Source: an uncultured Dialister sp. (GTDB lineage Bacteria > Bacillota > Negativicutes > Veillonellales > Dialisteraceae). From it: a stretch of 39,325 nt of DNA. This document shows positions 7,679 through 16,396 of the stretch, in pieces; the stretch's first letter is position 1; every line of letters begins with the position of its first letter. Location of the stretch: positions 1 to 39,325 of the forward strand of contig NZ_CAAFRZ010000113.1 of assembly GCF_900765565.1 (NCBI RefSeq), in the 5' to 3' direction. Below the pieces are notes generated by a model. That model ran no database searches. It saw only the letters and a list, made by a program, of their open reading frames with translations, and was not told the DNA's origin. A program made the translations under genes and the position numbers.

Positions 7679-8758
7679 ATGAACTTTCCAAAGCTTCATA
7701 TCGGTGACCTGACTGCCCGGGTTCCTATCATCCAGGGCGGTATGGGGATAGGCGTCAGCCTTTCCGGATTGGCAGGGGCCGTAGCGAAGGAGGGTGGTAT
7801 TGGGGTGATTTCCGCCGCCCAGGTCGGTTTCAATGAACCCGATTTCCGCACAAATACAGTCAAAGCCAATATTCGTGCCCTGAAAGACCAGCTCCAGCGA
7901 GCCCGGGAAAAAGCAAAGAATGGCATTATCGGTGTGAACATCATGTGGCGGGGACAGCATTATGAAGACTACGCCCGTACGGCTGCAGAAAACGGGGCAG
8001 ATATCATTTTTTCCGGAGCCGGTCTCCCTGCGGACCTTCCGGTCTGCGTAGAAGGAACGGACACCAAAATTGCTCCCATTATCGGTTCCCCAAAGGCGGC
8101 CAGGGTCATTCTGAAGCTCTGGGCGCGGCACCACAATCGCACTGCGGACCTGGTGGTCATCGAAGGGCCAAAAGCTGGCGGCCATCTGGGATATACCCGG
8201 GAACAGGTCAAAATGCATGAAAGCGATGGCTATGAAAAAGAAATCCGTGAAATTCTCGACGTGGTCCGGGAATTTGAAGAAAAATTCAATAAAAAAATCC
8301 CCGTCATCTTCGGCGGCGGGATTTTCGATAAGAAGGATATAGAGCATTACCTGTCCCTGGGACTCTCAGGAGTGCAGATGGCCACCCGCTTCGTGGCCAC
8401 CAAAGAATGTGATGCAGCCGAGGCATTCAAGAATATGTATGTCAAAGCAAAGGCCAAAGACGTGACTATCGTCCAGAGCCCTGTCCACATGCCGGGCCGG
8501 GCCCTGCTGAATCCCTTTGTCTGCGCTGTCAGACAGCGGCGGATACCCGTCACAAACTGCTTCCACTGCCTGAAGACATGTGATCCCAGCACCACCCCCT
8601 ACTGCATTACCCAGGCCCTCATCCGGGCCGTAAAGGGAGACGTGGACCACGGCCTGGTCTTCTGCGGTGCCAATGCCTGGAAAATCAATAAAATCACCAC
8701 CGTCCACGACCTGATACAGGAACTGACAGAAGGGCCTCTTCCACAAAATAACGGATGA
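7679..8758 (+). CDS. FabK / nitronate monooxygenase-family flavin oxidoreductase
   Basis: FMN-dependent TIM-barrel enzyme of the FabK/2-nitropropane dioxygenase family, 359 residues. Visible features are the N-terminal IIQGGMGIGVS, AGGHLG with the conserved histidine, and the phosphate-binding VIFGGGIFD. A C-terminal extension with several cysteines (NCFHCLKTC ... PYC) is more like clostridial nitronate monooxygenase-type proteins than classical FabK. It is divergent from fapR, and the operon has no fabI, fabK, fabL or fabV. It could therefore be the enoyl-ACP reductase or a detoxifying nitronate oxidase; the sequence alone does not decide. AAGGAG precedes the ATG. Confidence 0.87.
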   Translation: MNFPKLHIGDLTARVPIIQGGMGIGVSLSGLAGAVAKEGGIGVISAAQVGFNEPDFRTNTVKANIRALKDQLQRAREKAKNGIIGVNIMWRGQHYEDYARTAAENGADIIFSGAGLPADLPVCVEGTDTKIAPIIGSPKAARVILKLWARHHNRTADLVVIEGPKAGGHLGYTREQVKMHESDGYEKEIREILDVVREFEEKFNKKIPVIFGGGIFDKKDIEHYLSLGLSGVQMATRFVATKECDAAEAFKNMYVKAKAKDVTIVQSPVHMPGRALLNPFVCAVRQRRIPVTNCFHCLKTCDPSTTPYCITQALIRAVKGDVDHGLVFCGANAWKINKITTVHDLIQELTEGPLPQNNG

Positions 8759-8792
8759 GAGAGCAGGTCTCCCACACCTCATGCCATGGTAC

Positions 8793-8806
8793 ATACCGAT
8801 CGGTAT
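8793..8806. promoter_or_regulatory. 14-bp perfect palindrome
   Basis: ATACCGATCGGTAT reads the same on both strands and resembles TetR-family operators in form. It lies just after the stop of the flavin oxidoreductase and before its terminator, so its target is unclear. Confidence 0.3.
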
Positions 8807-8841
8807 ACGGTGATCCTTTGGTTTTCCCATACTTGCCTATG

Positions 8842-8884
8842 ACAGCCCGCCAGGGATATTTATCCCCGGCGGGCTGTTTCTTTA
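8842..8884 (+). terminator. Terminator after the FabK/NMO-type gene
   Basis: ACAGCCCGCC (8842-8851) pairs with GGCGGGCTGT (8868-8877), and the interior GGGATA/TATCCC extends the stem. It is followed by TTCTTTAT. The stem is very stable and the T-rich tail moderate. Confidence 0.85.
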
Positions 8885-9366
8885 TGGCTAAGGACCAGGT
8901 CCAGCATAATTACCACTCCTCCTGCTCCTTTACGGCAGTTAGCCATTTCCTGTACTTTCCATTGCGATACTTTGTATTGCCCTGTCACTCTGTACCTCAT
9001 TCTGATCTTTTTCACTGCCTCTGAAGGATGTCTCGCATGGGGCATTGCTATCCCTCCGTTTCCGGATGTGCCCCTATCCTATCTGCCAGCTTAAGCTATG
9101 TAAGGAGCGTTATGACGAAGCAGTGCATAAAAGTCCTTATGAAATCTGACTTTGCGAATCAACCAGCGCCTCCCCCGGATCCATCTGCCAGGCAATCAGG
9201 CTCTGCGGGCCTGATCTGCACAAGGCACAAGGTTGAAGGCTCAAGGCTCACAGCCGTTCAAACGTACATCCAGCCCGAAAAGCACCGCAGGCCGGTCAGC
9301 TCTCCTGATTGCCAGCAGCTGGCAGCTAGAAGCCCCCCGCCCGCTTGCCCGTACAGCCAGCCACAC
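8885..9366. repeat. Non-coding region with mosaic repeats and one copy of a 66-bp repeat
   Basis: No gene is supported. The segment 9108-9174 is repeated, inverted, at the right end of the window (39241-39305) with few differences. It is followed by a CTCAAGG-type 7-nt array (9220-9250) and a CTAG element half (GCCAGCAGCTGG, GCTAGAAGCCCC near 9322-9347). Confidence 0.7.
9108..9174 (+). repeat. 66-bp dispersed repeat, copy A
   Basis: It shares a core from GTTATGACGAAGCAGTG through CTTATGAAATCTGA to CAGCGC-TCCC with the inverse complement of 39241-39305, with about half a dozen substitutions. In both copies one frame reads YDEAVHK(S/N)PYEI followed by a stop codon, which may be the end of a decayed gene or coincidence. 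Confidence 0.75.
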
Positions 9367-9414
9367 AAAAAAATCCTGAAAAATGATTGCTCATTTTTCA
9401 GGATTTTTTATTCG
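9367..9414 (-). terminator. Bidirectional terminator after the RND gene
   Basis: A perfect 15-bp stem (9372-9386 and 9391-9405) with loop TTGC is flanked by seven A on the left and a T-run on the right. It terminates the minus-strand efflux operon, whose stop codon is at 9425. Confidence 0.93.
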
Positions 9415-9424
9415 GCTTCACCGA

Positions 9425-12400
9425 TTATTCATCAATGGTTACCGGTTTTTTAGGTTTCCGGAACCCATGGATCCGTTCAATAACGATGAACAGCATGGGG
9501 ACGATGAAAATCTGGAAGAACGTTGCCGACAGCACGCCGAAGACTACGGCGATACCCATTTCGGAGCGGGATACGGATCCGGCGCCGGTGGAGAGGGCCA
9601 GTGGAACGTTGCCGAGGATGAAGGCCAGGGAGGTCATGAGGATAGGACGGAGACGAATCTTCGAAGCTTCGATGGAAGCTTTCACCACTTCCATGCCGCT
9701 GTCCACACGGACCTTCGCATATTCGACAATCAGTATGGCGTTCTTTGCCGCCAGGCCGATGATAGTCAAAAGGCCGATCTGGAAATAAATATCATTGTAC
9801 ACATTGAATACAAAGGCACCGAGGCAGGCTCCGAAGAAACCTGTCGGAATACCAAGGATAACGGAGAACGGCACTTTCCAGCTTTCGTAGAGAGCTGCCA
9901 GGGAAAGGAAGACGAAGAGCATGCCAAGGGCCAGTGCATACACTGTCTTGCCGCTGGCTTCGCGTTCCTGTGCAGAAGATTCAGCGAATGCATATCCATA
10001 GCCGTTTGGCAGGGTCTCCTTCGCCACTTCATCCAATGCATTCAGAGCCTGGCCCGAGGAGTATCCTTCGGCCTGGTTGCCGCCGATCTTTACGGCCGGG
10101 AAGTTGTTATACCGGGTAATGACGGCTACAGCATTCGATTTCTTAGGTGTAATAAAATTGGAAATCGGCACCATGTTGCCCTTGTTGTCCTTTACCATAA
10201 GGAACTTATTGTCGTTAGGACTCATGCGGTACTGGGTATCTGCCTGGGCAACGACTTTGAAGTTACGACCATAAATGGTAAAATCGTTAATCTGTACAGA
10301 GCCGTAGTAAGCCTGGAGAGCTGTGAATATATCACCCACATTGACCCCGTTTTTAGCAGCTTTTTCTCTATCAATATTATAGTTGTAGGAAGGTGTATCC
10401 ATGCGGAAGGTCGTATAGGCCATCTGGATTTCCGGACGTTGGTTGGCAGCAGCCAGGAATTTTCCAACCACAGCCTGCATGCCTTCGTTGGAATCACCGC
10501 TCTTATTCTGGATATAGAGAGTAAAGCCGCCGGAGTTGCCAAGACCAGGAATAGGCGGCGGATTTAAAGCCATAAGGGTGACTCCAGGGTGTGTAGCGTT
10601 GAATGCAAAGGCCTTCCCCATAACGGCGGAAACCTGCATATCTTTGGATTTACGTTCATCCCAGGGTTTCAGTTTGACAAAGGAAAGACCGGCGTTCGGC
10701 TTCTGTCCGCCTGACAGGATATCCATACCAACGACGCCCATCGTTACTTCTACTGCCGGATCTTCCCCGATATATTTCAGGAATTCAGTCAGATATTGGT
10801 CAGTCCGTACATTGACAGAGCCTTCCGGCAGGGAAATAGCATTCAGGAAGAAACCGTTATCTTCCTGCGGTATGAAAGCCGTAGGCAGCTTCACAAACAT
10901 AAATACGGCTGCCACAAACAGTACAAAGAGCACACCCAGTGGAACATAAATCGCATGGGCCAGCTTTTGAAGAATCATACCATAGATTTCAATCATATGG
11001 TCAAATCCATCGTTGAAGCGATCCCACATACGATCGATTCTACCCTTATCTGCCTTCTTTTTGGCCGGTTTCAAGAGGCCGGCACAGAGTGCAGGCGTAA
11101 GAGACAGCGCGGTAAACGCCGACAGGATAACCGAAACGGCAATGGTCAGAGCGAACTGTTTATACAGAATACCCATAATGCCGCCCAGGAATGCTACCGG
11201 TACAAATACAGCTGCCAGCACCACGGCTACGCCGATAACCGGGCTCTGTACTTTCTGCATGGCTGCCACAGTTGCTTCTTTCGGATTCATGTTATTGTAG
11301 CGCATTTCGTATTCCACCGCTTCAATAACCACGATGGCATCATCTACAACCAGCCCGATAGCAAGAACCATAGCGAAAAGGGTCAGAGTATTAATGGTAA
11401 AGCCCAGGATTTCAAAAGAGGCAAATGTTCCCAGAAGGGATACCGGGACTGCAATCATTGGAATCAGTGTAGATCTCCAGTTCTGGAGGAAAATGAACAC
11501 AATAATTGCTACAAGAAGCAGGGCCTCTACAAAGGTTTCAATAACCTCCTTGATGGAAGCAAAGATAAAGTCTGTATGATCCATGTAGATGACATATTTC
11601 ATATCATCAGGGAAAGACTTGGCATCTTCTGCCAGTTTTGCCTTGATGGCACCGATGGTCTGAACCGCATTGGCATCATCGGTCAGGGAGAAGGCCACGG
11701 CAGCGGTTTCATAGTTGCCTGCTCTGGAAATAAAATTGTAATCCTTTGCATCCAGCTCTGTACGGGCCACATCCTTCAAACGGAGAAGGCTGCCGTCATT
11801 GTTGGTGCGAAGTACGATATTGCCGAATTCTTCCGCTGTCACCAGACGGCCTTTAGCGGTGATGACATATTGGAAAGGCTGGTCCATGGAAACAGGAGGC
11901 GCACCGATATTGCCGGCGGCAATCTGTTTGTTCTGATTGGACACGGCAGAAATCACTTCAGCTGCGGTGATATTATTCTGCGACATCTTGGTGGGATCCA
12001 TCCAGATACGCATGGCAAAATCGGAACCGAATTCCTGTACTGTACCAACGCCTTTAATAGACTTCAGTTCGTCCAGATAGTTCATACTGAAGTAGTTTTT
12101 CAGGAAATTCTTGTCATAGGTGCCGTTAGGAGAATAGAAACTGACAACCAGTGCCATATCACCGGAAGATTTTCTGGTTGTAACGCCAATGTTTCTGACC
12201 GTATCCGGCAGACCGGCATCGGAGGCGGTAACACCGTTCTGTACACGGACCGTAGCCAGATCGGAGTCCGTGCCCATGGCAAACTGCACATTAAGGGAAT
12301 AGGAGCCGTTGGAGTTACTGTTGGAGTTCATACTGTCGAACCCTTCTACCCCTACTACGTTCTTCTCTATGACTTCAGCCACTGTCTGGGCTACGACTTC

Positions 12401-12562
12401 TGCATCAGCGCCGGGATAGGTGGCCCATACGGAAACCTGAGGCGGTGTAATGCGGGGGTAGCGGTCCACGGGCAGGGAAAATACAGCCAGCAGCCCTGCA
12501 ATGGAAACCACCAGCGCCACAACGATAGCAAAGATAGGACGCTTGATAAAGAAATTAGCCAT
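9425..12562 (-). CDS. RND multidrug efflux permease, HAE1 family (AcrB/MexB-like)
   Basis: Inner-membrane proton-driven pump that passes hydrophobic and amphiphilic compounds through an adaptor to an outer-membrane channel. At 1045 residues it is full length. It opens with the family start MANFFIKRPIFAIVVALVV, has the two large periplasmic loops, and carries the proton-relay pair D407/D408 in AIGLVVDDAIVVIEAVE. AAGGAGG precedes the ATG, 9 bases after the adaptor gene. No outer-membrane factor (TolC/OprM) gene follows, so the channel must be encoded elsewhere. Substrates cannot be read from sequence. Confidence 0.96.
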   Translation of the reverse strand: MANFFIKRPIFAIVVALVVSIAGLLAVFSLPVDRYPRITPPQVSVWATYPGADAEVVAQTVAEVIEKNVVGVEGFDSMNSNSNSNGSYSLNVQFAMGTDSDLATVRVQNGVTASDAGLPDTVRNIGVTTRKSSGDMALVVSFYSPNGTYDKNFLKNYFSMNYLDELKSIKGVGTVQEFGSDFAMRIWMDPTKMSQNNITAAEVISAVSNQNKQIAAGNIGAPPVSMDQPFQYVITAKGRLVTAEEFGNIVLRTNNDGSLLRLKDVARTELDAKDYNFISRAGNYETAAVAFSLTDDANAVQTIGAIKAKLAEDAKSFPDDMKYVIYMDHTDFIFASIKEVIETFVEALLLVAIIVFIFLQNWRSTLIPMIAVPVSLLGTFASFEILGFTINTLTLFAMVLAIGLVVDDAIVVIEAVEYEMRYNNMNPKEATVAAMQKVQSPVIGVAVVLAAVFVPVAFLGGIMGILYKQFALTIAVSVILSAFTALSLTPALCAGLLKPAKKKADKGRIDRMWDRFNDGFDHMIEIYGMILQKLAHAIYVPLGVLFVLFVAAVFMFVKLPTAFIPQEDNGFFLNAISLPEGSVNVRTDQYLTEFLKYIGEDPAVEVTMGVVGMDILSGGQKPNAGLSFVKLKPWDERKSKDMQVSAVMGKAFAFNATHPGVTLMALNPPPIPGLGNSGGFTLYIQNKSGDSNEGMQAVVGKFLAAANQRPEIQMAYTTFRMDTPSYNYNIDREKAAKNGVNVGDIFTALQAYYGSVQINDFTIYGRNFKVVAQADTQYRMSPNDNKFLMVKDNKGNMVPISNFITPKKSNAVAVITRYNNFPAVKIGGNQAEGYSSGQALNALDEVAKETLPNGYGYAFAESSAQEREASGKTVYALALGMLFVFLSLAALYESWKVPFSVILGIPTGFFGACLGAFVFNVYNDIYFQIGLLTIIGLAAKNAILIVEYAKVRVDSGMEVVKASIEASKIRLRPILMTSLAFILGNVPLALSTGAGSVSRSEMGIAVVFGVLSATFFQIFIVPMLFIVIERIHGFRKPKKPVTIDE

Positions 12563-12571
12563 AGGTCCTCC

Positions 12572-13753
12572 TTACTGCTTTGCAGCAGTGCCGCTCTGGC
12601 CCTGGACAGAATCTCTGGCATCCTGTTCAAGTTTGTCTTTGGACGTTTCTTCAGGATCTACGGCCTGGCCTACCTGTACCTTGTTCTGACCGTCCACGAC
12701 GATAACATCATTTTCATCGAGGCCGCTTTCAATAATGGTGTAGATACCATAAGTGCCGCCCACTTTTACGGGCTTCTGGGCAATCTTGCCGTCTGCTACC
12801 ACGTCTACAATATCCTTATTCAGGAGCTGTACCAGTGCTTTGGTGGGAATGAGAAGAGATCCTTTGGCAATTTCATTATCCGAAACCACAGAGGCATACA
12901 TGCCCGGTACCAGGAGATTGTCCGGGTTCGGGAAGGCTGCCTTCATGGAAAGCTGGCCGCCGTTCATGTTCGGATTCACCTGTACGATCTTACCGGTTTC
13001 TCCATAAATAGACCCATCGGAAAGGCGAAGTTTCAGAGCATCTCCCAGCCGGCCGGTTCCATTCTTGTCTTTATTTAAAGACAGATATTCATTTTCTGAC
13101 ATATCAAACTGTACGTAAATGGGGTCGGAAGAAGAAATAGTGACCAGTGCGGTAGTACCAGCCGTGGCAAAAGTACCGATATTCACATCATCCATAGAAA
13201 GCTTCCCATTGAAAGGCGCTGTCACAATGGTATCACTCAGGTTTGTGGAAGCAATATCCACCTGGGCCTGGGCAGCATCCATGGCTCCTTTGTAAGCATC
13301 GGCTGCTGCCTTCTGATTATCATATACTTTCTGAGAAATAGCACCGGCAGCAATGAGCTGATCGTAGCGTGCAAGGTCAGTGGCCGCATTCTCATAATTA
13401 GCAGCTGCCTGGGCTGCCTGGGCCTGGGCATTGGCCAGCTGGGAATTGTAATTTCTTGTATCCAGCCGATACAGAGGCTGACCTTCTGTCACCTGCTGTC
13501 CGCCGGTAATATACTTTTCCATCACTGTGCCGGATACCTTGGATCTCACCGGTACCTCCTGCAGAGCCATAATGGAACCTGTATATTCTCTCATAATAGG
13601 CGTATCTGACTTGAAGGGCTTAAATGTAGTAACCTTAATAGCCTGCTTCTGCCCTGCTGCCTGCTGGGATGAACCGCAGCCCCCCAGGAAGACGCCTCCC
13701 GATAAAAGGAATCCTGCTGCCATTACTGCGGCAGCAAACTTTTTATATCTCAT
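12572..13753 (-). CDS. RND efflux periplasmic adaptor lipoprotein (AcrA/MexA-like)
   Basis: Membrane-fusion protein linking the RND permease to an outer-membrane channel. From MRYKKFAAAV it has 393 residues. A lipoprotein signal ends in LGGC with C26 as the lipidated residue, followed by a lipoyl-like half (VRSKVSGTVMEKYITGGQ), an alpha-helical hairpin rich in Ala and Gln (about 85-155) and beta-barrel segments. A longer frame exists upstream, but this ATG is chosen because of the signal peptide and the upstream AAGGGG. It is the first gene of the pump operon. Confidence 0.95.
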   Translation of the reverse strand: MRYKKFAAAVMAAGFLLSGGVFLGGCGSSQQAAGQKQAIKVTTFKPFKSDTPIMREYTGSIMALQEVPVRSKVSGTVMEKYITGGQQVTEGQPLYRLDTRNYNSQLANAQAQAAQAAANYENAATDLARYDQLIAAGAISQKVYDNQKAAADAYKGAMDAAQAQVDIASTNLSDTIVTAPFNGKLSMDDVNIGTFATAGTTALVTISSSDPIYVQFDMSENEYLSLNKDKNGTGRLGDALKLRLSDGSIYGETGKIVQVNPNMNGGQLSMKAAFPNPDNLLVPGMYASVVSDNEIAKGSLLIPTKALVQLLNKDIVDVVADGKIAQKPVKVGGTYGIYTIIESGLDENDVIVVDGQNKVQVGQAVDPEETSKDKLEQDARDSVQGQSGTAAKQ

Positions 13754-13828
13754 ACATAACCCCCTTACAAAAGATGGTAGAGCAGATTTGGGCAATTTAA
13801 AACTATCCTGCTCTTTTGAATTGTTCTT

Positions 13829-13858
13829 ATAATATCAGATTATTGACTAATAGTCAAT
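13829..13858 (-). promoter_or_regulatory. RND operon promoter with perfect palindromic operator
   Basis: On the minus strand TTGACT (13852-13857) and TATTAT (13829-13834) are 17 bp apart. A 17-bp perfect palindrome, ATTGACTAATAGTCAAT (13842-13858), covers the -35 box. This is a typical arrangement for a TetR- or MarR-type repressor controlling an efflux pump. No such regulator is encoded nearby. Confidence 0.75.
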
Positions 13859-13910
13859 CAAAAAGAACATGTTACCGAAGATAAATTTATAGAATATGGG
13901 AAAACATTAA

Positions 13911-14384
13911 TCATCTGACTTTATCCACCGGCACCTTCATAACCGCCTTTCGGAGGATTTCCTTCCCCTGCTTCCCCTGGCAGAGGGGACGGTGCAGGTC
14001 TTCCGGGAAAAATACGGCAAATCTGCCTTCCGTAAAATATACTTTCGATTCTTTTTCTTTATGGGATGCAAAGAAATACAAATCTCGGTCCTCATGGGAT
14101 TCTACCACCCGGGGCGAATCAAAAATCGTTTCAACGCCGATCCATTCCTCCTCCCCCCTGATTTCATACTGAATATCAATGAACTTTTTATGTCCCTCCA
14201 GCTTTCTGTCTTCCTCCGGTTCCGTAGCGGGAGACTCCACGGACATGGTGCAGCCGCAGATATCGTATTTGCCATTGGGCCTGTCATCAAATGGAAATGT
14301 CTTCACAGCATTAAGGCATTGGTAAATAAAAGAAGGCAGCTGTTTTTTGTATTCTTCCAGATGATTGATATCGCCGGTAATCAT
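13911..14384 (-). CDS. YhcH/YjgK/YiaL family protein
   Basis: Member of the YhcH/YjgK/YiaL (DUF386) cupin-like family, which includes NanQ and EbgC and is usually linked to sugar or sialic-acid handling. The 157-residue protein shows the family blocks GHKKFIDIQY, FFPEDLHRPL and RKAVMKVPV, which include likely metal or sugar ligands. AGGAGG precedes the ATG. It lies upstream of the efflux operon, which has its own promoter, so the two are probably not co-regulated. No sugar genes are near, so its substrate is unknown. Confidence 0.92.
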   Translation of the reverse strand: MITGDINHLEEYKKQLPSFIYQCLNAVKTFPFDDRPNGKYDICGCTMSVESPATEPEEDRKLEGHKKFIDIQYEIRGEEEWIGVETIFDSPRVVESHEDRDLYFFASHKEKESKVYFTEGRFAVFFPEDLHRPLCQGKQGKEILRKAVMKVPVDKVR

Positions 14385-14884
14385 ATAATCCTCCTGATAT
14401 GTTTAATTACGAGATTTCGAGTACTGCCCTATATTACCACAATCTTTCCCAATCTTCCCAATAAAAATAAGAAAAAATCCATATTCCTTTAGAAACATAC
14501 CATGAATAAGTATCATGAATGGAAGATCGCGGGGAAATGGACTGTTGGGAAAGACAGAGTTGAGATTTGAAAGTTGAGGTCCAGCGGCTTCGCCGCATCC
14601 ATCCCGGGCTTTGGCGCGACCTTTCTCCAAGCGCCTGCATGCTGGAGAAAAGCCTCACATTGCACTTTTACCCCTGCGATGAACCCATCTGCGGCGGTGT
14701 GAGAACCGGATATCATAAAGCGGCGCTTCATAATCTGCGCACCACCACCCTGGCCACAGGCCATAGCCCTGCCGGAGGCAGAGCCCTGTCTATAGGACAC
14801 CGCCTCGGCCAAAGGCCGCTGCCTTTTCTTTTACCCATCCATTCATCCCGGGGCTGCATTTGGCAGAACTATAAAAAGACAATA
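14385..14884. repeat. Non-coding mosaic between yhcH and the tRNA
   Basis: No gene is seen. The region holds short TTGGGAAAG-like repeats (about 14441-14463), a 7-nt GAGTTGA array (14556-14580), a GCGGCTTCGCCGC palindrome beside it (14582-14594) and a degenerate GCGGCGC hairpin (14720-14743). These are the modules seen in the other intergenic regions. Confidence 0.75.
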
Positions 14885-14906
14885 AAAAACCCGCCGTAGG
14901 CGGGTT
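14885..14906 (-). terminator. Terminator of tRNA-Val
   Basis: AACCCGCC and GGCGGGTT pair around a 3-base loop, and the minus-strand product continues with a T-run. It starts right after the tRNA 3' end. Confidence 0.92.
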
Positions 14907-14907
14907 A

Positions 14908-14984
14908 TGGTGGGACTATCTGGGTTCGAACCGGAGACCTCTTCGATGTGAGCGAAGCGCTCTGACCAACTGAGCTATAGCCCC
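14908..14984 (-). tRNA. tRNA-Val (anticodon CAC)
   Basis: The 77-base cloverleaf has acceptor arms GGGGCTA and TAGTCCC (one G-U pair), a D arm with AGCTCAGTTGGTCAGAGC, an anticodon stem CTTCG/CGAAG with loop CTCACAT (anticodon CAC, reading GUG), and an encoded CCA end. The T arm is TCCGG-TTCGAAC-CCAGA, so its middle pair is a C-A mismatch. It is a single gene followed by its own terminator. Confidence 0.93.
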
Positions 14985-15049
14985 ATGACGAGAACTATTA
15001 TACCACGGATGGTCAGAAATGTTAAGCCTGTGTAATGATTTTATTTGTA

Positions 15050-15142
15050 TGGAGAATTCACGGCGAAGCCGCTAGAGACCTGGACCTGGATCTAGACCTT
15101 CAGACCTCTGGTCCCCTCGATCTCGGCCTCAACCTCGATCTC
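15050..15142. repeat. 6-nt arrays downstream of ynbB
   Basis: Two period-6 arrays lie here: GACCTG-type (about 15078-15100) and CTCGAT-type (15116-15142). On the minus strand the second reads GAGATCGAGGTTGAGGCC and begins directly after the ynbB TAA stop codon. Confidence 0.7.
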
Positions 15143-16387
15143 TTACAACTTCCCCTGTGCTTCCAGTACCTTTTCTGCAGCTCCCATGATGGCCAGCTGG
15201 GCGTGCTCGAAGGTGAGACCGCCCTGGAAGTACATCACGTAGGGTGGGCGCACAGGACCGTCGGCAGACATTTCAATGGTAGAGCCCTGGACGAAGGTAC
15301 CTGCGGCCATGATGATGGGGTCCACGTATCCCGGCATGGGACCCGGCACTGGTGTGGCGTCGGAGTCCACGGGGGACCAGTTCTGGATGGCTTCTGCAAA
15401 GCGGCACATGTTTTCTTCCGAGTCCAGTGTCACCGTGGTAATAAGGTCTGTCCGGAGGTGTCCCGGTTCCGGGGAAGTCTTGAATCCCAGGAGCTTGAAG
15501 ACGGCAGAGCAGAATTCAGCGCTCATCATGGCCTGTCTTGTCATGTGGGGTGCCAGGAAGAGTCCTTCAAAGAAGGGGCGGTAGGAAGCGGCATAGGATC
15601 CCATTTCCGCACCAAGGCCCGGGGCAGTCCATACATAGGAGCACAGTTCCACCAGGTCCTTCCGGCCGCAGATGTAGGCCCCCGTGGGAGCCAAACCGCC
15701 GCCGGCATTCTTGATGAGGGAACCGGCAGTGATGTCGGCGCCCAGTTCAATCGGTTCTTCTTTGTTTGTAAATTCGCCGTAGCAGTTATCCACGAAGCAG
15801 ATGGTATCCGGATTCTTTGCCTTTACGGTGTCAATGATTTTTTTAATGTCCGACGGGAAAAGGGAATCCCGGAGCATGTATCCCCGGGACCGCTGGATTT
15901 CTACGAGTTTCGTATGTTCATCCACGGCGTCGGAAATGGCCTGAAGGTCATAGGTATTACCCTTCAGGGGAACTTCTTTATAATGGACCCCTTTGGATTT
16001 CAGGTTTCCCGGCGCATTACCCGTAATGCCAATGACACTTTCCATGGTGTCATAGGGAGCTCCTACAGCAGAAACCATGGTATTCCCCGGATTCAGGAGA
16101 GCCAGGAGCACCGTGGCCAGAGCATGGGTGCCGGACACGAACTGCGGCCGCACCAGTGCACTTTCTGCGTGGAAAACGTCGCACCAGATTTCTTCCAGTT
16201 TCTCCCTGCCCGGGTCCCCGTAGCCATAGCCGTTGGACGCTGCAAAATGATAGGCGGAAAGATGGTGTTTCCGGAATGCTTCCAGTACTTTCTGTGTGTT
16301 GAAAAGGGATATCTCTTCCATTTCATGAAAAACAGGCGCACAAAGAGCAAGCGCCTCTTTCTGTACCTGTTCCAGTTTTTTATTCAT
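15143..16387 (-). CDS. ynbB: YnbB-type PLP-dependent enzyme (methionine gamma-lyase / aluminium-resistance family)
   Basis: Fold-type I PLP enzyme of the Cys/Met metabolism group. The 414-residue protein has SGTHAL (85-90) near the cofactor site, D200 in FVDNCYGEF and probable Schiff-base lysine K226 in GSLIKNAGG. It is often annotated as methionine gamma-lyase family or aluminium-resistance protein; the true reaction is not established. Position after miaA-hfq matches B. subtilis ynbB, which supports the name. The best ribosome site (AAAGGA) overlaps the hfq stop and is 14 bases from the ATG, so coupling with hfq is likely. Confidence 0.9.
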   Translation of the reverse strand: MNKKLEQVQKEALALCAPVFHEMEEISLFNTQKVLEAFRKHHLSAYHFAASNGYGYGDPGREKLEEIWCDVFHAESALVRPQFVSGTHALATVLLALLNPGNTMVSAVGAPYDTMESVIGITGNAPGNLKSKGVHYKEVPLKGNTYDLQAISDAVDEHTKLVEIQRSRGYMLRDSLFPSDIKKIIDTVKAKNPDTICFVDNCYGEFTNKEEPIELGADITAGSLIKNAGGGLAPTGAYICGRKDLVELCSYVWTAPGLGAEMGSYAASYRPFFEGLFLAPHMTRQAMMSAEFCSAVFKLLGFKTSPEPGHLRTDLITTVTLDSEENMCRFAEAIQNWSPVDSDATPVPGPMPGYVDPIIMAAGTFVQGSTIEMSADGPVRPPYVMYFQGGLTFEHAQLAIMGAAEKVLEAQGKL

Positions 16388-16396
16388 TTGTTGTCA

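Noticed and set aside
8860..9045. 61-codon minus-strand frame with GGAGG before its ATG
   Set aside because: The ribosome site is good, but the frame ends within a terminator hairpin of the opposite gene and has no recognisable features. It is left as a weak possibility only.
9028..9453. 141-codon plus-strand frame across the 66-bp repeat and mosaic
   Set aside because: It runs through repeats and the terminator and lacks protein-like composition.
10796..13078. 760-codon plus-strand frame opposite the RND genes
   Set aside because: It lies antisense to two well-conserved genes and its composition (His, Cys, Gly rich) is that of a shadow frame.
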